Assembly (NCBI GenBank): GCA_016778825.1
Contig: JADHOU010000012.1
Span: 1-15,283 of the forward strand
Length of the DNA stretch: 15,283 nt
Source: Candidatus Puniceispirillum sp.
Lineage (GTDB): Bacteria; Pseudomonadota; Alphaproteobacteria; Puniceispirillales; Puniceispirillaceae
Reading direction: 5' to 3'
Each line of letters begins with the position of its first letter. Position 1 is the first letter of the stretch. The position numbers and the translations under genes were made by a program. Positions 1-6,587 of the stretch are shown one piece after another. The notes under the pieces were generated by a model, which was not told the DNA's origin, searched no databases, and worked only from the letters and a program-made list of their open reading frames with translations.

Positions 1-104
1 TTTGGGGACAGGTTGAAAATGGCATGGATGCTGTTCAAAAGCTGGCAGTTGGTGAGCCGCCTGCCGAACCCGATCAGATCATTTCAGCAAAATTAATTGA
101 TTAG
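1..104 (+). CDS. Peptidyl-prolyl cis-trans isomerase (cyclophilin), C-terminal end only
   Basis: The window opens inside a reading frame whose first complete codon begins at base 3. It runs 33 codons to a TAG at 102-104. The translated tail reads WGQVENGMDAVQKL, then GEPPAEPDQIIS, and ends AKLID. This is the usual C-terminus of bacterial cyclophilins of the PpiB type: a 'GQVxxGMDxVxK' strand and helix, then a 'GEPPxxPDxI' turn and a last beta strand. Cyclophilins catalyse proline cis-trans isomerisation during protein folding. Whether this copy is cytoplasmic or periplasmic cannot be told, because the N-terminus and any signal peptide are outside the window. An intrinsic terminator follows 30 bp after the stop, so the transcript ends here. 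The identification rests on about 33 residues, which is short but distinctive. Confidence 0.75.
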   Translation, partial: WGQVENGMDAVQKLAVGEPPAEPDQIISAKLID

Positions 105-133
105 GCAAACGCCAATCACATGATAGCAAAACC

Positions 134-160
134 AAAGCCGGACTTATGTCCGGCTTTTTT
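134..160 (+). terminator. Intrinsic terminator after the cyclophilin gene
   Basis: A perfect 10-bp inverted repeat (AAAGCCGGAC at 134-143 and GTCCGGCTTT at 148-157) encloses a 4-base TTAT loop. The T-run extends to 160. It sits 30 bp after the cyclophilin stop. On the minus strand the T-run is weaker (TTTGGTTTTG), so it may also partly stop the convergent rarD-like transcript. Confidence 0.93.
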
Positions 161-182
161 GCATCCCACGTCAAAGCAACCG

Positions 183-230
183 TATCAAGAGAACCCATTA
201 TCAAAACGCCCCAGTATCAAGACGCCCAAA
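183..230. repeat. Three degenerate 16-bp tandem repeats
   Basis: Three consecutive 16-bp units start with TATCAA at exactly 183, 199 and 215. The units are TATCAAGAGAACCCAT, TATCAAAACGCCCCAG and TATCAAGACGCCCAAA. The array fills the space between the cyclophilin terminator and the stop codon of the rarD-like gene (233-235). No protein is read from it in a convincing frame. It could be slippage, a binding-site array or part of the minus-strand 3' untranslated region; nothing in the sequence decides between these. Confidence 0.6.
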
Positions 231-232
231 TG

Positions 233-1135
233 TTACGGTGCCGGAACGGCAAGCCGCGCCACCCGCGCCCGTGTTGTAAAATAAACCGCAATCCCGATCC
301 ATATCAGCCCAAAAGCCACTAAATCACGTGACATAAATCCCTCGGAAAAAACCACCACGCCAAGCAAAAGCTGCATGGTGGGATTGCTGTAAAACAACAG
401 ACTTGCCATCGTCATATTCAGCGCACGATTGCCCTTTAAAAACAGCACAAGCGGCAAAACCGTAATGCCACCAGCCAGCAGCGCCAGCGCAATATTGACC
501 GCACCACCGCCAAAAAATGGCACTTGCCCATTTGCCGCCATCCACAATAGAAAACCAATGGCAAAGGGCAGTAAAAATAGGGTTTCAATAAACAGCCCTT
601 GCAATGGATCCATATCGATCCGTTTTCGAGTGACAGCATAAAGCGAAAAGCTGCCTGCTAGCGCCAAAGAAATCCATGGCACATCCATAATCATCATCGC
701 TTTTGCCATCACGCCAAGACAAACAAGCCCAATGGCAAGCCACGCCCATTTATCAAGCCGTTCGCCAAGCACAAGAATGCCAAGCAACACTGTACAAAGC
801 GGATAAATGAAATAGCCAAGCGCTGCCGACACCACCTGTTCGGTTTGCACGGCATAGACATAAATCCCCCAATTCAGGGATAAAAACAATGTTGTGATAA
901 AAAAATTTAATAAATTCTTGGGTTGTTTGATAGTGACCCAAATCTCGCCAAGCTGACCCGCAATCCAGCAAATGACAAACAGCAACACAGCCGACCAAAG
1001 CGAACGATGCGCGACAATTTCATAGGGATCGTCAGCGTCAATGAATTTGATGTAAAGAGGAACAATTCCCCATAAAATTCCAGCACTTAGCGAAAAGAAA
1101 ATACCTGCCAGACTGTTTTTCTTGGGATTTTCCAT
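233..1135 (-). CDS. rarD: RarD-type EamA/DMT-superfamily permease
   Basis: A 300-residue, strongly hydrophobic protein with about ten predicted membrane segments, the normal size and layout of RarD permeases (two EamA repeats). Recognisable family stretches are 'GILWGIVPLY' near residues 19-28, 'EIVAHRSLWS' near 39-48, 'LNWGIYVYAV' near 87-96, 'SAALGYFIYPL' near 103-113, 'VLGERL' near 121-126, and 'GLFIETLFLLP' near 180-190. RarD proteins lie in the inner membrane. The E. coli name comes from a chloramphenicol-sensitivity annotation, and the transported substrate is not known; metabolite export is typical of the superfamily. The ATG at 1135 gives the canonical short cytoplasmic N-terminus. 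The gene is transcribed towards the cyclophilin and diverges from the cold-shock gene. The RBS is weak (GGA about 10 bases upstream). Confidence 0.9.
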   Translation of the reverse strand: MENPKKNSLAGIFFSLSAGILWGIVPLYIKFIDADDPYEIVAHRSLWSAVLLFVICWIAGQLGEIWVTIKQPKNLLNFFITTLFLSLNWGIYVYAVQTEQVVSAALGYFIYPLCTVLLGILVLGERLDKWAWLAIGLVCLGVMAKAMMIMDVPWISLALAGSFSLYAVTRKRIDMDPLQGLFIETLFLLPFAIGFLLWMAANGQVPFFGGGAVNIALALLAGGITVLPLVLFLKGNRALNMTMASLLFYSNPTMQLLLGVVVFSEGFMSRDLVAFGLIWIGIAVYFTTRARVARLAVPAP

Positions 1136-1281
1136 AAATCGGCATCCACTACCAAATTACGACATTCATTAATCGTTTAGATTGAAATCGAGCCATCACT
1201 TTAGGCGTTGTCATCACTCCATTTTTACGCAGACAAACGGCCCCGACGCCAGCACTCAAGCCATCGACGATCATTTATTGT

Positions 1282-1310
1282 TTGACTTTATATATCGCTG
1301 TTCCCATATG
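1282..1310 (+). promoter_or_regulatory. Candidate sigma-70-type promoter for the cold-shock gene
   Basis: TTGACT at 1282-1287 is a good -35 match. With a 17-base spacer the -10 hexamer would be CATATG (1305-1310), only a 3 of 6 match; TATGTA at 1307-1312 is an alternative with a 19-base spacer. If used, the transcript would start near 1317 and carry a leader of roughly 120 bases. That is similar in kind to the long regulatory leaders known for enterobacterial cspA mRNAs. This is a weak call based on consensus matching only. Confidence 0.3.
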
Positions 1311-1330
1311 TATTTTGCCGAAAGGGCTTT

Positions 1331-1432
1331 ATGAGACTAGAATCCAACGAAGGTTCGATGCCACATAGAAGTCGTGTTAAAAAGATAATGGGCTGCGATC
1401 ACCGGCAGATCAAGGCTGAAGTTGGAGACTAG
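1331..1432 (+). CDS. Possible 33-codon leader ORF in front of the cold-shock gene
   Basis: An ATG at 1331, preceded by AAAGGG (1321-1326), opens a 33-codon frame ending in TAG at 1430-1432, 5 bp before the cold-shock ATG. The peptide begins MRLESNEGSM, has a basic middle (PHRSRVKK) and ends KAEVGD. The Shine-Dalgarno of the cold-shock gene (GGAG, 1424-1427) lies inside its last codons, so ribosomes finishing this ORF would cover or unmask that site. I recognise no family. It could equally be a chance frame in a structured leader RNA: at this length random ORFs are common, and codon choice does not decide. Confidence 0.3.
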   Translation: MRLESNEGSMPHRSRVKKIMGCDHRQIKAEVGD

Positions 1433-1437
1433 ATAAT

Positions 1438-1647
1438 ATGGCACAGGGTACTGTGAAGTGGTTTAACACCCAAAAAGGTTATGGCTTTATTAATCCGGAT
1501 GACGACGGCAATGATGTATTCGTACATATCACTGCTGTCCAGAATTCAGGCCTGAACGGTTTGAACGAAGGTCAGAAAGTATCTTACGAACTCGAAGAAC
1601 AGCGTAACGGCAAAATGGCCGCTGTTGGTCTTTCAGTCGTCGAATAA
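1438..1647 (+). CDS. cspA: Cold-shock protein, CspA family
   Basis: A 69-residue protein made of a single cold-shock (OB-fold) domain, the standard length. The start reads GTVKWFN. RNP1 is KGYGFI at residues 13-18 and RNP2 is VFVHI at 27-31, both with the aromatic residues that stack on single-stranded RNA or DNA. Proteins of this family bind nucleic acid in the cytoplasm, melt RNA secondary structure and act as RNA chaperones; several but not all members are cold-induced. The gene stands alone, with a long leader upstream and an intrinsic terminator about 65 bp after the stop. The GGAG at 1424-1427 is 10 bases from the ATG, and the ATG is the only start that gives the full domain. Whether it responds to cold cannot be read from the coding sequence. 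The symbol is used in the family sense. Confidence 0.95.
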   Translation: MAQGTVKWFNTQKGYGFINPDDDGNDVFVHITAVQNSGLNGLNEGQKVSYELEEQRNGKMAAVGLSVVE

Positions 1648-1712
1648 GCTATCGCCTTTTGCGATATAACAAATTGTACTTTGGGCATGTTAATCATGAA
1701 CTAAATGCAGTT

Positions 1713-1745
1713 GGGTCGCCCAATAATTTGGGGCGACCTTTTTTT
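1713..1745 (+). terminator. Intrinsic terminator after the cold-shock gene
   Basis: An 8-bp perfect stem (GGTCGCCC at 1714-1721 with GGGCGACC at 1731-1738), extended by one G-T pair, encloses a 9-base loop. It is followed by seven T residues (1739-1745). It lies 66 bp beyond the cold-shock stop and just 5 bp before the stop of the antiporter pseudogene on the other strand, so it sits between two convergent units. Confidence 0.92.
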
Positions 1746-1749
1746 ACTA

Positions 1750-2813
1750 TTAAAGCTCGGCCGGATTGGACGGCAGCGCACCAGGATCATGAATCCGATA
1801 GCGAATCACCAGATAATGAAGCATCCCACTCCATAAGGGCGGCAAGAACAGGCTTTCCGTAATCACCGCCAGCAGGAAATCTGCTTCAAAACTCGAAAAA
1901 TGCCCAATGCGACCCCGCTTGTTGTCAAAACAAAGCTAAATTCGCCGTTTTGTGGGGTAACAAGTGATGGCACAAGTGCCCGTCCCGTGGGTTCGCCGCC
2001 AATGGTTAAAAGCGCCCATCCAAGAAGGGTTTTGCGTAAATTTGTATGGGCAAAGCGCCAACCCGGCAAAAAACGCACAAAATACAGGCGATAATCCAAT
2101 ATAGCCAGTCACGCTTGCCGCCAGAAAACAAATACCAAAGCTGAACAGGATCGCCAGTTCGACATTACCTTCCAGCAGCATTTCCATTTGCAATCTTTGG
2201 CGGGCAGTTTTGCCAACCCATATCAGCAAAGCCGCTAATATCAGTAATGCAATCACCACTCGCACCAGCAATAATGGCCATTGCTGAAACACATCGGCGG
2301 CCGATTGCGCAAAAACCAGCATCGGCGCAACCGCGATATCCTGCGCCACCAGCACTCCAACGGTAAGCTGCCTGCATGGGTGCGCGGCTCTGGCCAAGCC
2401 CTTACAATACCCATCAAAGCCACCGCGGTTAATGATAATGTCAAAATAAAACCAATCAGCAGGAGTTGCGGCAATGTCCAAGTGAAATAGGCATTCACCG
2501 ACAGCGCCAAAAGAATAAAACAGCAAATCTGGCCAAACGTCGCAATCACCGCCGGTCGCAAAACACGTAAAAAAGCAATAACCAATAATTCAATGCCAAT
2601 GATAAACAGCAGCAAAATCACGCCAAATTCGGCAAGCAATTAAATTTCATCCGAATAATCAACAAGGCCAAGCCTCGCAGGCCCCAGGGCCAGCCCAGCC
2701 AAAATACAACCAATCAAGGGCGACTGTTTGAGCCAGCGCAGGGTCAAGCCAAAGCTAACCGCGCTTAGCATCAAAAATGTTGTTGTTAATATTTCGCTTT
2801 CATGGGCATGCAT
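1750..2813 (-). pseudogene. Decayed Kef-type (CPA2) cation/proton antiporter
   Basis: Three minus-strand frames join into one recognisable CPA2 membrane domain. The ATG at 2813 starts MHAHESEIL and continues through 'SPLIGCILAGLALGP' to YSDEI. An in-frame TAA (2640-2642) then stands where the family has a residue before LLAEFGVILLLFIIGIEL; a C-to-T change in CAA would explain it. The same frame runs to 'LSLTAVALMGIVRAWPE'. Near 2370 the reading shifts to 'LTVGVLVAQDIAVAPML' and 'SPVFCAFFAGLALCPYK'. Near 2005 it shifts again to 'TGRALVPSL' and 'GEFSFVLTTSGVALG', and near 1900 to 'FLLAVITESLFLPPLWSGM', ending at a TAA at 1750-1752. Between the SPVF helix and the GEFSFVL helix, roughly 40-50 residues that the family normally has appear to be missing. 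One nonsense codon, three frameshifts and a deletion mean it cannot make a working transporter. I see no C-terminal TrkA-N domain. Confidence 0.85.
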
Positions 2814-2998
2814 GTCTCAACTCTAGTCAAATTCATGATTAAATTAAACGAATTTAGGCAATGATTTAGCATAGGAAACAGTATCAAAAGGCAACGCCAA
2901 TTACCAAACAGACAATCGTGCTGGCAATCTTGTTTATGCGAAATGGCCAATTCAGGGTGAACTGCCATGGCATGACCATTTTCATGCCCCTCTCACGC

Positions 2999-3022
2999 AA
3001 TCAATCACTTAATCAATCACTT
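2999..3022. repeat. Perfect 12-bp tandem duplication
   Basis: AATCAATCACTT occurs twice in a row (2999-3010 and 3011-3022), 28 bp downstream of the stop of the DmdA-like gene. A second small direct repeat, GCAATCCT, lies at 3033-3040 and 3044-3051 and runs into that stop codon. No terminator hairpin with a T-run is visible in the 2814-3049 gap, which otherwise appears empty. Confidence 0.6.
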
Positions 3023-3049
3023 CATAACTTGCGCAATCCTCAGGCAATC

Positions 3050-4159
3050 CTAGAGAAAGGGAAGCGGGACGATTCTGGCTGACCGCGAGCCATCAGCCAT
3101 GTGGATAGTTACCATTTGTCCCTTGTCAATCACGGCGGTTGACACCATTCCAACGCCAATATTTTCGCCAACGCGGGGTGAGTAAACACAAGCGCTGACA
3201 TAGCCAGCATTTTCCCCATCAATGCTAACGACAAGCCGGTCTTCATTTGTTGCGACAAGGGCGGGGCCATCAATGATGAACCCCATGAACCGGCGGCTGA
3301 TACCTGCCTTTTTCAAGGCAATCAGCGCATCCTTGCCAATAAAATCATGCGGCTGGTCGAGCGCGATGAATTTATCCATGCCAAGTTCAAATGGGTTGGT
3401 TCTGGAATCAGTATCAGCACCATAGGAAATCAGGCCGCTTTCAATCCGTTCGATGTAATTTGGCGTCCCCGGCCCAATATCATAAGGCCTGCCAGCTTCG
3501 GCAACACGCGCCCACAAATCATCGCCACGGCTGAAGTCACGAAGATACAACTCATAGCCGCCTTGCTTTGACCAGCCAGAGCGCGCCACAACAAGCGGAA
3601 TGCCATCAAGTTCAGTGACGCGAAATCCAAAATATTTCAGTTCACGTACCCAATCACCAAACAGCTCAGACACAACATCAACTGCCTTTGGCCCCTGAAT
3701 GGCAAGCGGCGAAACATCCGGCTCATAAACATCGACATCCAGCTTTAACGTGCCAGCAACCGCGCTTGCCCATAATTGAATATCGCTATCGGCAATCGAC
3801 AGCCAGATTTCATCCTCAGCCACTTGCAGCAATACCGGATCATTGATAATTGCGCCGCTGTGATTGCAGATCGGTACATATTTTCCCTGCCCAATGACCA
3901 AACCATCAAGATTGCGCGGGGTCAGCAACCGCGCCAATGCCAGCGCGTCCGGCCCTTTCAGCGCAACTTGCCGCTCAACCGCAACATCCCACATTGCAAC
4001 ACCATTGATCAGCCGGTTATATTCAGCCACCGGATCGCCATAGCTTGTTGGCATATACATGTGATTATAGACACTAGCCGCGGCCAGACCGGCCTTACAG
4101 CTCGACTGAAAAAACGGGCTTTTGCGAACCCGCGCACCAATGGATAATTGTACCGCCAT
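3050..4159 (-). CDS. DmdA-like / GcvT-fold folate-dependent aminomethyl- or methyltransferase
   Basis: A 369-residue GcvT-fold protein of normal length. It follows the pattern of dimethylsulfoniopropionate demethylase (DmdA): RVRKSPFF at residues 10-17, VYNHMYMP at 30-37, MWDVAVERQV at 56-65, LTPRNL at 79-84, INDPVLL at 105-111, EPDVSPLAIQGPK at 146-158, VARSGWSKQGGYELY at 191-205, and IERIESGLISYG at 236-247. The C-terminal barrel occupies about 290-369. Enzymes of this fold move a one-carbon group from N or S to tetrahydrofolate in the cytoplasm. After SYG the protein reads ADTDSRTNPFELG, while the proven DmdA proteins I remember read NDM and PFECG there. So it may be a DmdA-like paralogue with another substrate. 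A good RBS (GAGAGG at 4165-4170, 5-base spacer) supports the start. It is last in the gene block, 120 bp behind the aldolase gene, and could have its own promoter. Confidence 0.8.
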   Translation of the reverse strand: MAVQLSIGARVRKSPFFQSSCKAGLAAASVYNHMYMPTSYGDPVAEYNRLINGVAMWDVAVERQVALKGPDALALARLLTPRNLDGLVIGQGKYVPICNHSGAIINDPVLLQVAEDEIWLSIADSDIQLWASAVAGTLKLDVDVYEPDVSPLAIQGPKAVDVVSELFGDWVRELKYFGFRVTELDGIPLVVARSGWSKQGGYELYLRDFSRGDDLWARVAEAGRPYDIGPGTPNYIERIESGLISYGADTDSRTNPFELGMDKFIALDQPHDFIGKDALIALKKAGISRRFMGFIIDGPALVATNEDRLVVSIDGENAGYVSACVYSPRVGENIGVGMVSTAVIDKGQMVTIHMADGSRSARIVPLPFL

Positions 4160-4164
4160 GACAG

Positions 4165-4170
4165 CCTCTC
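4165..4170 (-). promoter_or_regulatory. Strong ribosome binding site for the DmdA-like gene
   Basis: GAGAGG on the minus strand, five bases before the ATG at 4159. It is one of the better Shine-Dalgarno matches in the window. It fits independent initiation of this gene, in contrast to the overlap-coupled genes upstream. Confidence 0.7.
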
Positions 4171-4279
4171 AAAAACAGATGGTATTACCGCGCTCGTTCG
4201 GCGAGATAGTGCCATAAGTTAGGCCAAAACAATTATTCCCTTTACGCCATCTTATCGGCTGTTTTTGTTCAAATGCGCC

Positions 4280-5329
4280 CTATTGAAAAAAATCGGCGAG
4301 TTCGGCAGCAAATTGATCAGCCGCTTTCACGTCAATATCAAGATGGGTAACAAGCCGGATCAGACGATCACCACCGCCAAGCAGAATGCCGCGCGACGCG
4401 AGATGCGCCCGAAGCGGGTCTGCCGCCCCTTCGGGAACCGTCATAAACAACATATTTGTTTCAACCAGATCAGCATCAACCGTGATTGGTCCAATGTCAT
4501 TTAATTGATCGGCAAGTCGCCGTGCCATCGCATGATCGTCGGCAAGCCGGTCAATATGGTGATCAAGCGCATAAATGCCTGCCGCGGCCAGAATGCCAAC
4601 CTGACGCATGCCGCCGCCAACCAATTTGCGCATCCGGCGCGCCCGCGCAATAAAATCATGCGCGCCAACAAGAACCGATCCCGCCGGTGTACCAAGCCCC
4701 TTTGATAAACATAAGGACACGCTATCAACCGAATCAACAATCTGCTTGGCGGGCACGCCAAGCTTGATCGCGGCATTCATCAGCCTTGCTCCATCAAGAT
4801 GCACGCCAAGCCCACTATCTTTTCCAGCTTTAGCAAGGCCAGCAATAACCCCCACATCATGGACATGACCAGATATAGTATTTTCAAGACATAGCAAACG
4901 GCTAATCGGACAATGCGGATCATCCGGCTTAACGGCCTTGGTGATTTGCGATGGTGTCATTAAACCGCGATGGTCGGTTCCAATCGCCTCCATCATCACG
5001 CCGCCCAGAACCGAAACCCCACCAGCCTCATAACGATGAACATGATAGCAATCACCGACCAGCAATTCATCACCGCGCTGGCAATGCGATAAAAGCGCAA
5101 CAAGATTAGACTGGGTACCACTCGCAACAAACAGGCCAGCCTGTTTGCCAAGAAGCGTGGCAACCTTGTCTTGAAGTTCATTAACCGTGGGGTCATCCCC
5201 ATAAACATCATCACCCACTTCGGCTGTTGCCATGGCTTGGCGCATTGCCGCTGTTGGTTTTGTTACAGTGTCGCTTCGAAGATCGATAAATGCCGTTTTG
5301 TTATGCAAGGCCGCGTCCTGATAATTCAT
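4280..5329 (-). CDS. ltaE: Low-specificity L-threonine aldolase family PLP enzyme
   Basis: A 349-residue fold-type I PLP enzyme of the threonine aldolase (beta-eliminating lyase) family, full length. It begins with the family signature IDLRSDTVTKPT at residues 15-26 and has VGDDVYGDDPTVNELQ at 38-53, SGTQSNL at 70-76 and HLDGARL at 177-183 (Asp179 would pair with the pyridine nitrogen). The PLP lysine is Lys210 in LSKGLGTPAGS. The family splits L-threonine/allo-threonine, or other beta-hydroxy-alpha-amino acids, into glycine plus an aldehyde in the cytoplasm. Its ATG overlaps the stop of the FAD oxidoreductase gene as ATGA (5326-5329), so it is probably translationally coupled. GGGGA lies 7 bases upstream. 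Inside this catabolic block the real substrate may be a beta-hydroxy amino acid intermediate, or it may simply supply glycine; that is inference. Confidence 0.9.
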   Translation of the reverse strand: MNYQDAALHNKTAFIDLRSDTVTKPTAAMRQAMATAEVGDDVYGDDPTVNELQDKVATLLGKQAGLFVASGTQSNLVALLSHCQRGDELLVGDCYHVHRYEAGGVSVLGGVMMEAIGTDHRGLMTPSQITKAVKPDDPHCPISRLLCLENTISGHVHDVGVIAGLAKAGKDSGLGVHLDGARLMNAAIKLGVPAKQIVDSVDSVSLCLSKGLGTPAGSVLVGAHDFIARARRMRKLVGGGMRQVGILAAAGIYALDHHIDRLADDHAMARRLADQLNDIGPITVDADLVETNMLFMTVPEGAADPLRAHLASRGILLGGGDRLIRLVTHLDIDVKAADQFAAELADFFQ

Positions 5330-6561
5330 TTTTCATTCCCCGCTGCAACAAAACCTTTGAGATCAAAATCGCCATTGCCAACATCGTCAGGATCAGGCGA
5401 CAGTCCAAGATCAAGACATTTTTTGCCAAGCATATAGCCCGCCGGATCACGAACAGCCTCAACCGCGGCCAATTTCCCATTGTCGCCATAGCTCCAGACG
5501 GAAAAACCCCCTTCGCGTTTTCCAGATCGCAGTTTATGGCGAAGATCGGGCGATGCCAGCGGCACAATACCTGCCGATTGCAGACGAACATCAAATTGTT
5601 CCGACCAGAACCACGGCGCTGTTATTGCCGGTTGGGCAAGGCCGCAAATGGCAGCCGCAGCGCGCGTCGCGGTCATTTGCGCATTATCAACCGATTCGAT
5701 TCGCAAAGCCGCCCCATCAATCAGGGCCACATCACCTATCGCAAAAATATCCTGAACCGAACTTTGCATCATTGCGTCAACCAGAACGCCATTGCCCACC
5801 TCAATTCCCGCTGACGCTGCTAGATCCAGATCAGGTAGAACGCCAATCCCAACCAGCAGTAATTCAGCCGCAATCTGGCGACCATCATCAAGCTGCACAC
5901 CACTAAAGGCACCGTCTTTTTGCAGAATGTCCCGACAATTTGCGCCAATATGCAGCCCAACATCATGGCTTTGATGCAATTCGGCAAAAAACGCCGAAAT
6001 CTGCGGGCTTGCCACCCGCGCCAACAGCCGGTCAGCCATTTCGATCACATCAACGCGAAGTCCAAGCTTGGTCAAGCTTGCCGCAACTTCCAGCCCTATA
6101 TAACCGCCGCCAATCACCACCGCATGCTGGCGACCCGAAACCGCCTTGCGCAAAGCATGAGCATCATCAGGATGGCGAAGCACAAACACCCCATCAAGAC
6201 CCGCTGCCACCGCAAGCTGTCGCGGCACCGCCCCAGTGGCAAGCACCAGCTTGTTATAGCCATGCTGACTGCCATCATCGAGATTTAGCTGTTTTTGCAG
6301 CGGATCAATCGACACCGCATCCCGCCCATCAAGCAATTCAATATCATGTGCGGCAAACCAATCGGGTCGCCGTAAAAGAAATTTGGCATCATCTTGACCG
6401 TCAGCCTGCAAAAAAGCCTTTGATAATGGCGGGCGTTCCAGCGGCGCACCAACCAGCCGGTCAATGATGTAAATTCGGCCAGCATAACCATTTGCCCGCA
6501 ATTGTTCAGCGCAGGAAATCCCTGCATGACTGGCACCGACGATAATAATTTGATCCGTCAT
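5326..6561 (-). CDS. FAD/NAD-dependent ferredoxin reductase-type oxidoreductase
   Basis: A 411-residue two-dinucleotide-binding-domain flavoprotein of the BphA4/putidaredoxin-reductase type. The FAD-binding Rossmann motif is VGASHAG at residues 8-14. ERPPLSK at 42-48 and LATGAVPR at 107-114 are typical, the NAD-binding motif is IGGGYIG at 150-156, and the second FAD motif is FAIGDV at 273-278. The C-terminal domain holds PWFWSEQFDVRLQ, the usual interface region. Such proteins pass electrons from NAD(P)H to a [2Fe-2S] ferredoxin or rubredoxin, or in reverse. The frame is open to an ATG at 6603, but the Rossmann strand begins right after the ATG at 6561, which has AGGA 5 bases upstream. I therefore start there, which leaves 26 bp after the HAD gene. 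The stop overlaps the aldolase start (ATGA). It is the obvious electron carrier for the Fe-S and AOR-type enzymes upstream, though no ferredoxin gene is in view. Confidence 0.9.
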   Translation of the reverse strand: MTDQIIIVGASHAGISCAEQLRANGYAGRIYIIDRLVGAPLERPPLSKAFLQADGQDDAKFLLRRPDWFAAHDIELLDGRDAVSIDPLQKQLNLDDGSQHGYNKLVLATGAVPRQLAVAAGLDGVFVLRHPDDAHALRKAVSGRQHAVVIGGGYIGLEVAASLTKLGLRVDVIEMADRLLARVASPQISAFFAELHQSHDVGLHIGANCRDILQKDGAFSGVQLDDGRQIAAELLLVGIGVLPDLDLAASAGIEVGNGVLVDAMMQSSVQDIFAIGDVALIDGAALRIESVDNAQMTATRAAAAICGLAQPAITAPWFWSEQFDVRLQSAGIVPLASPDLRHKLRSGKREGGFSVWSYGDNGKLAAVEAVRDPAGYMLGKKCLDLGLSPDPDDVGNGDFDLKGFVAAGNEK

Positions 6562-6566
6562 GGAAA

Positions 6567-6570
6567 TCCT
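6567..6570 (-). promoter_or_regulatory. Ribosome binding site deciding the FAD oxidoreductase start
   Basis: AGGA on the minus strand, five bases upstream of the ATG at 6561. The longer ATG at 6603 would add 14 residues in front of the Rossmann fold and overlap the HAD gene. This RBS and the domain boundary favour 6561. Confidence 0.6.
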
Positions 6571-6587
6571 ACCCGCAAATTCCAGAG

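Larger units (their letters stand above)
1136..1437. other. Divergent intergenic region between the rarD-like gene and the cold-shock gene
   Basis: This 302-bp stretch must hold the start signals for both flanking genes. On the plus strand I see a weak candidate promoter (1282-1310), a possible 33-codon ORF (1331-1432) and the cold-shock gene's Shine-Dalgarno GGAG at 1424-1427. No convincing rarD promoter stands out on the minus strand. I found no tRNA-like fold or long inverted repeat by eye. Confidence 0.5.

Noticed and set aside
1659..1862. 67-codon plus-strand ORF after the cold-shock gene
   Set aside because: It runs through the intrinsic terminator at 1713-1745 and is antisense to the end of the antiporter pseudogene. 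The peptide has no family features and no good RBS.
1936..2639. Separate small membrane proteins at 1936-2526 and 2253-2639
   Set aside because: Both are fragments of the same CPA2 antiporter, joined by frameshifts near 2370 and 2005, not independent genes.
2786..2968. 60-codon minus-strand ORF upstream of the antiporter pseudogene
   Set aside because: It overlaps the pseudogene start in another frame, has cysteine/histidine-rich random composition and shows no family motif. Most likely a chance frame in an intergenic gap.
2814..3049. Transcription terminator for the minus-strand gene block
   Set aside because: I looked for a hairpin followed by T residues on the minus strand after 3050 and found only short direct repeats and the small palindrome GCCATGGC, none with a T-run.
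5940..6467. 175-codon plus-strand ORF opposite the FAD oxidoreductase
   Set aside because: Its proline/glutamine/histidine-rich translation is the typical antisense shadow of the GC-biased real gene on the minus strand, which has full FAD and NAD motifs.
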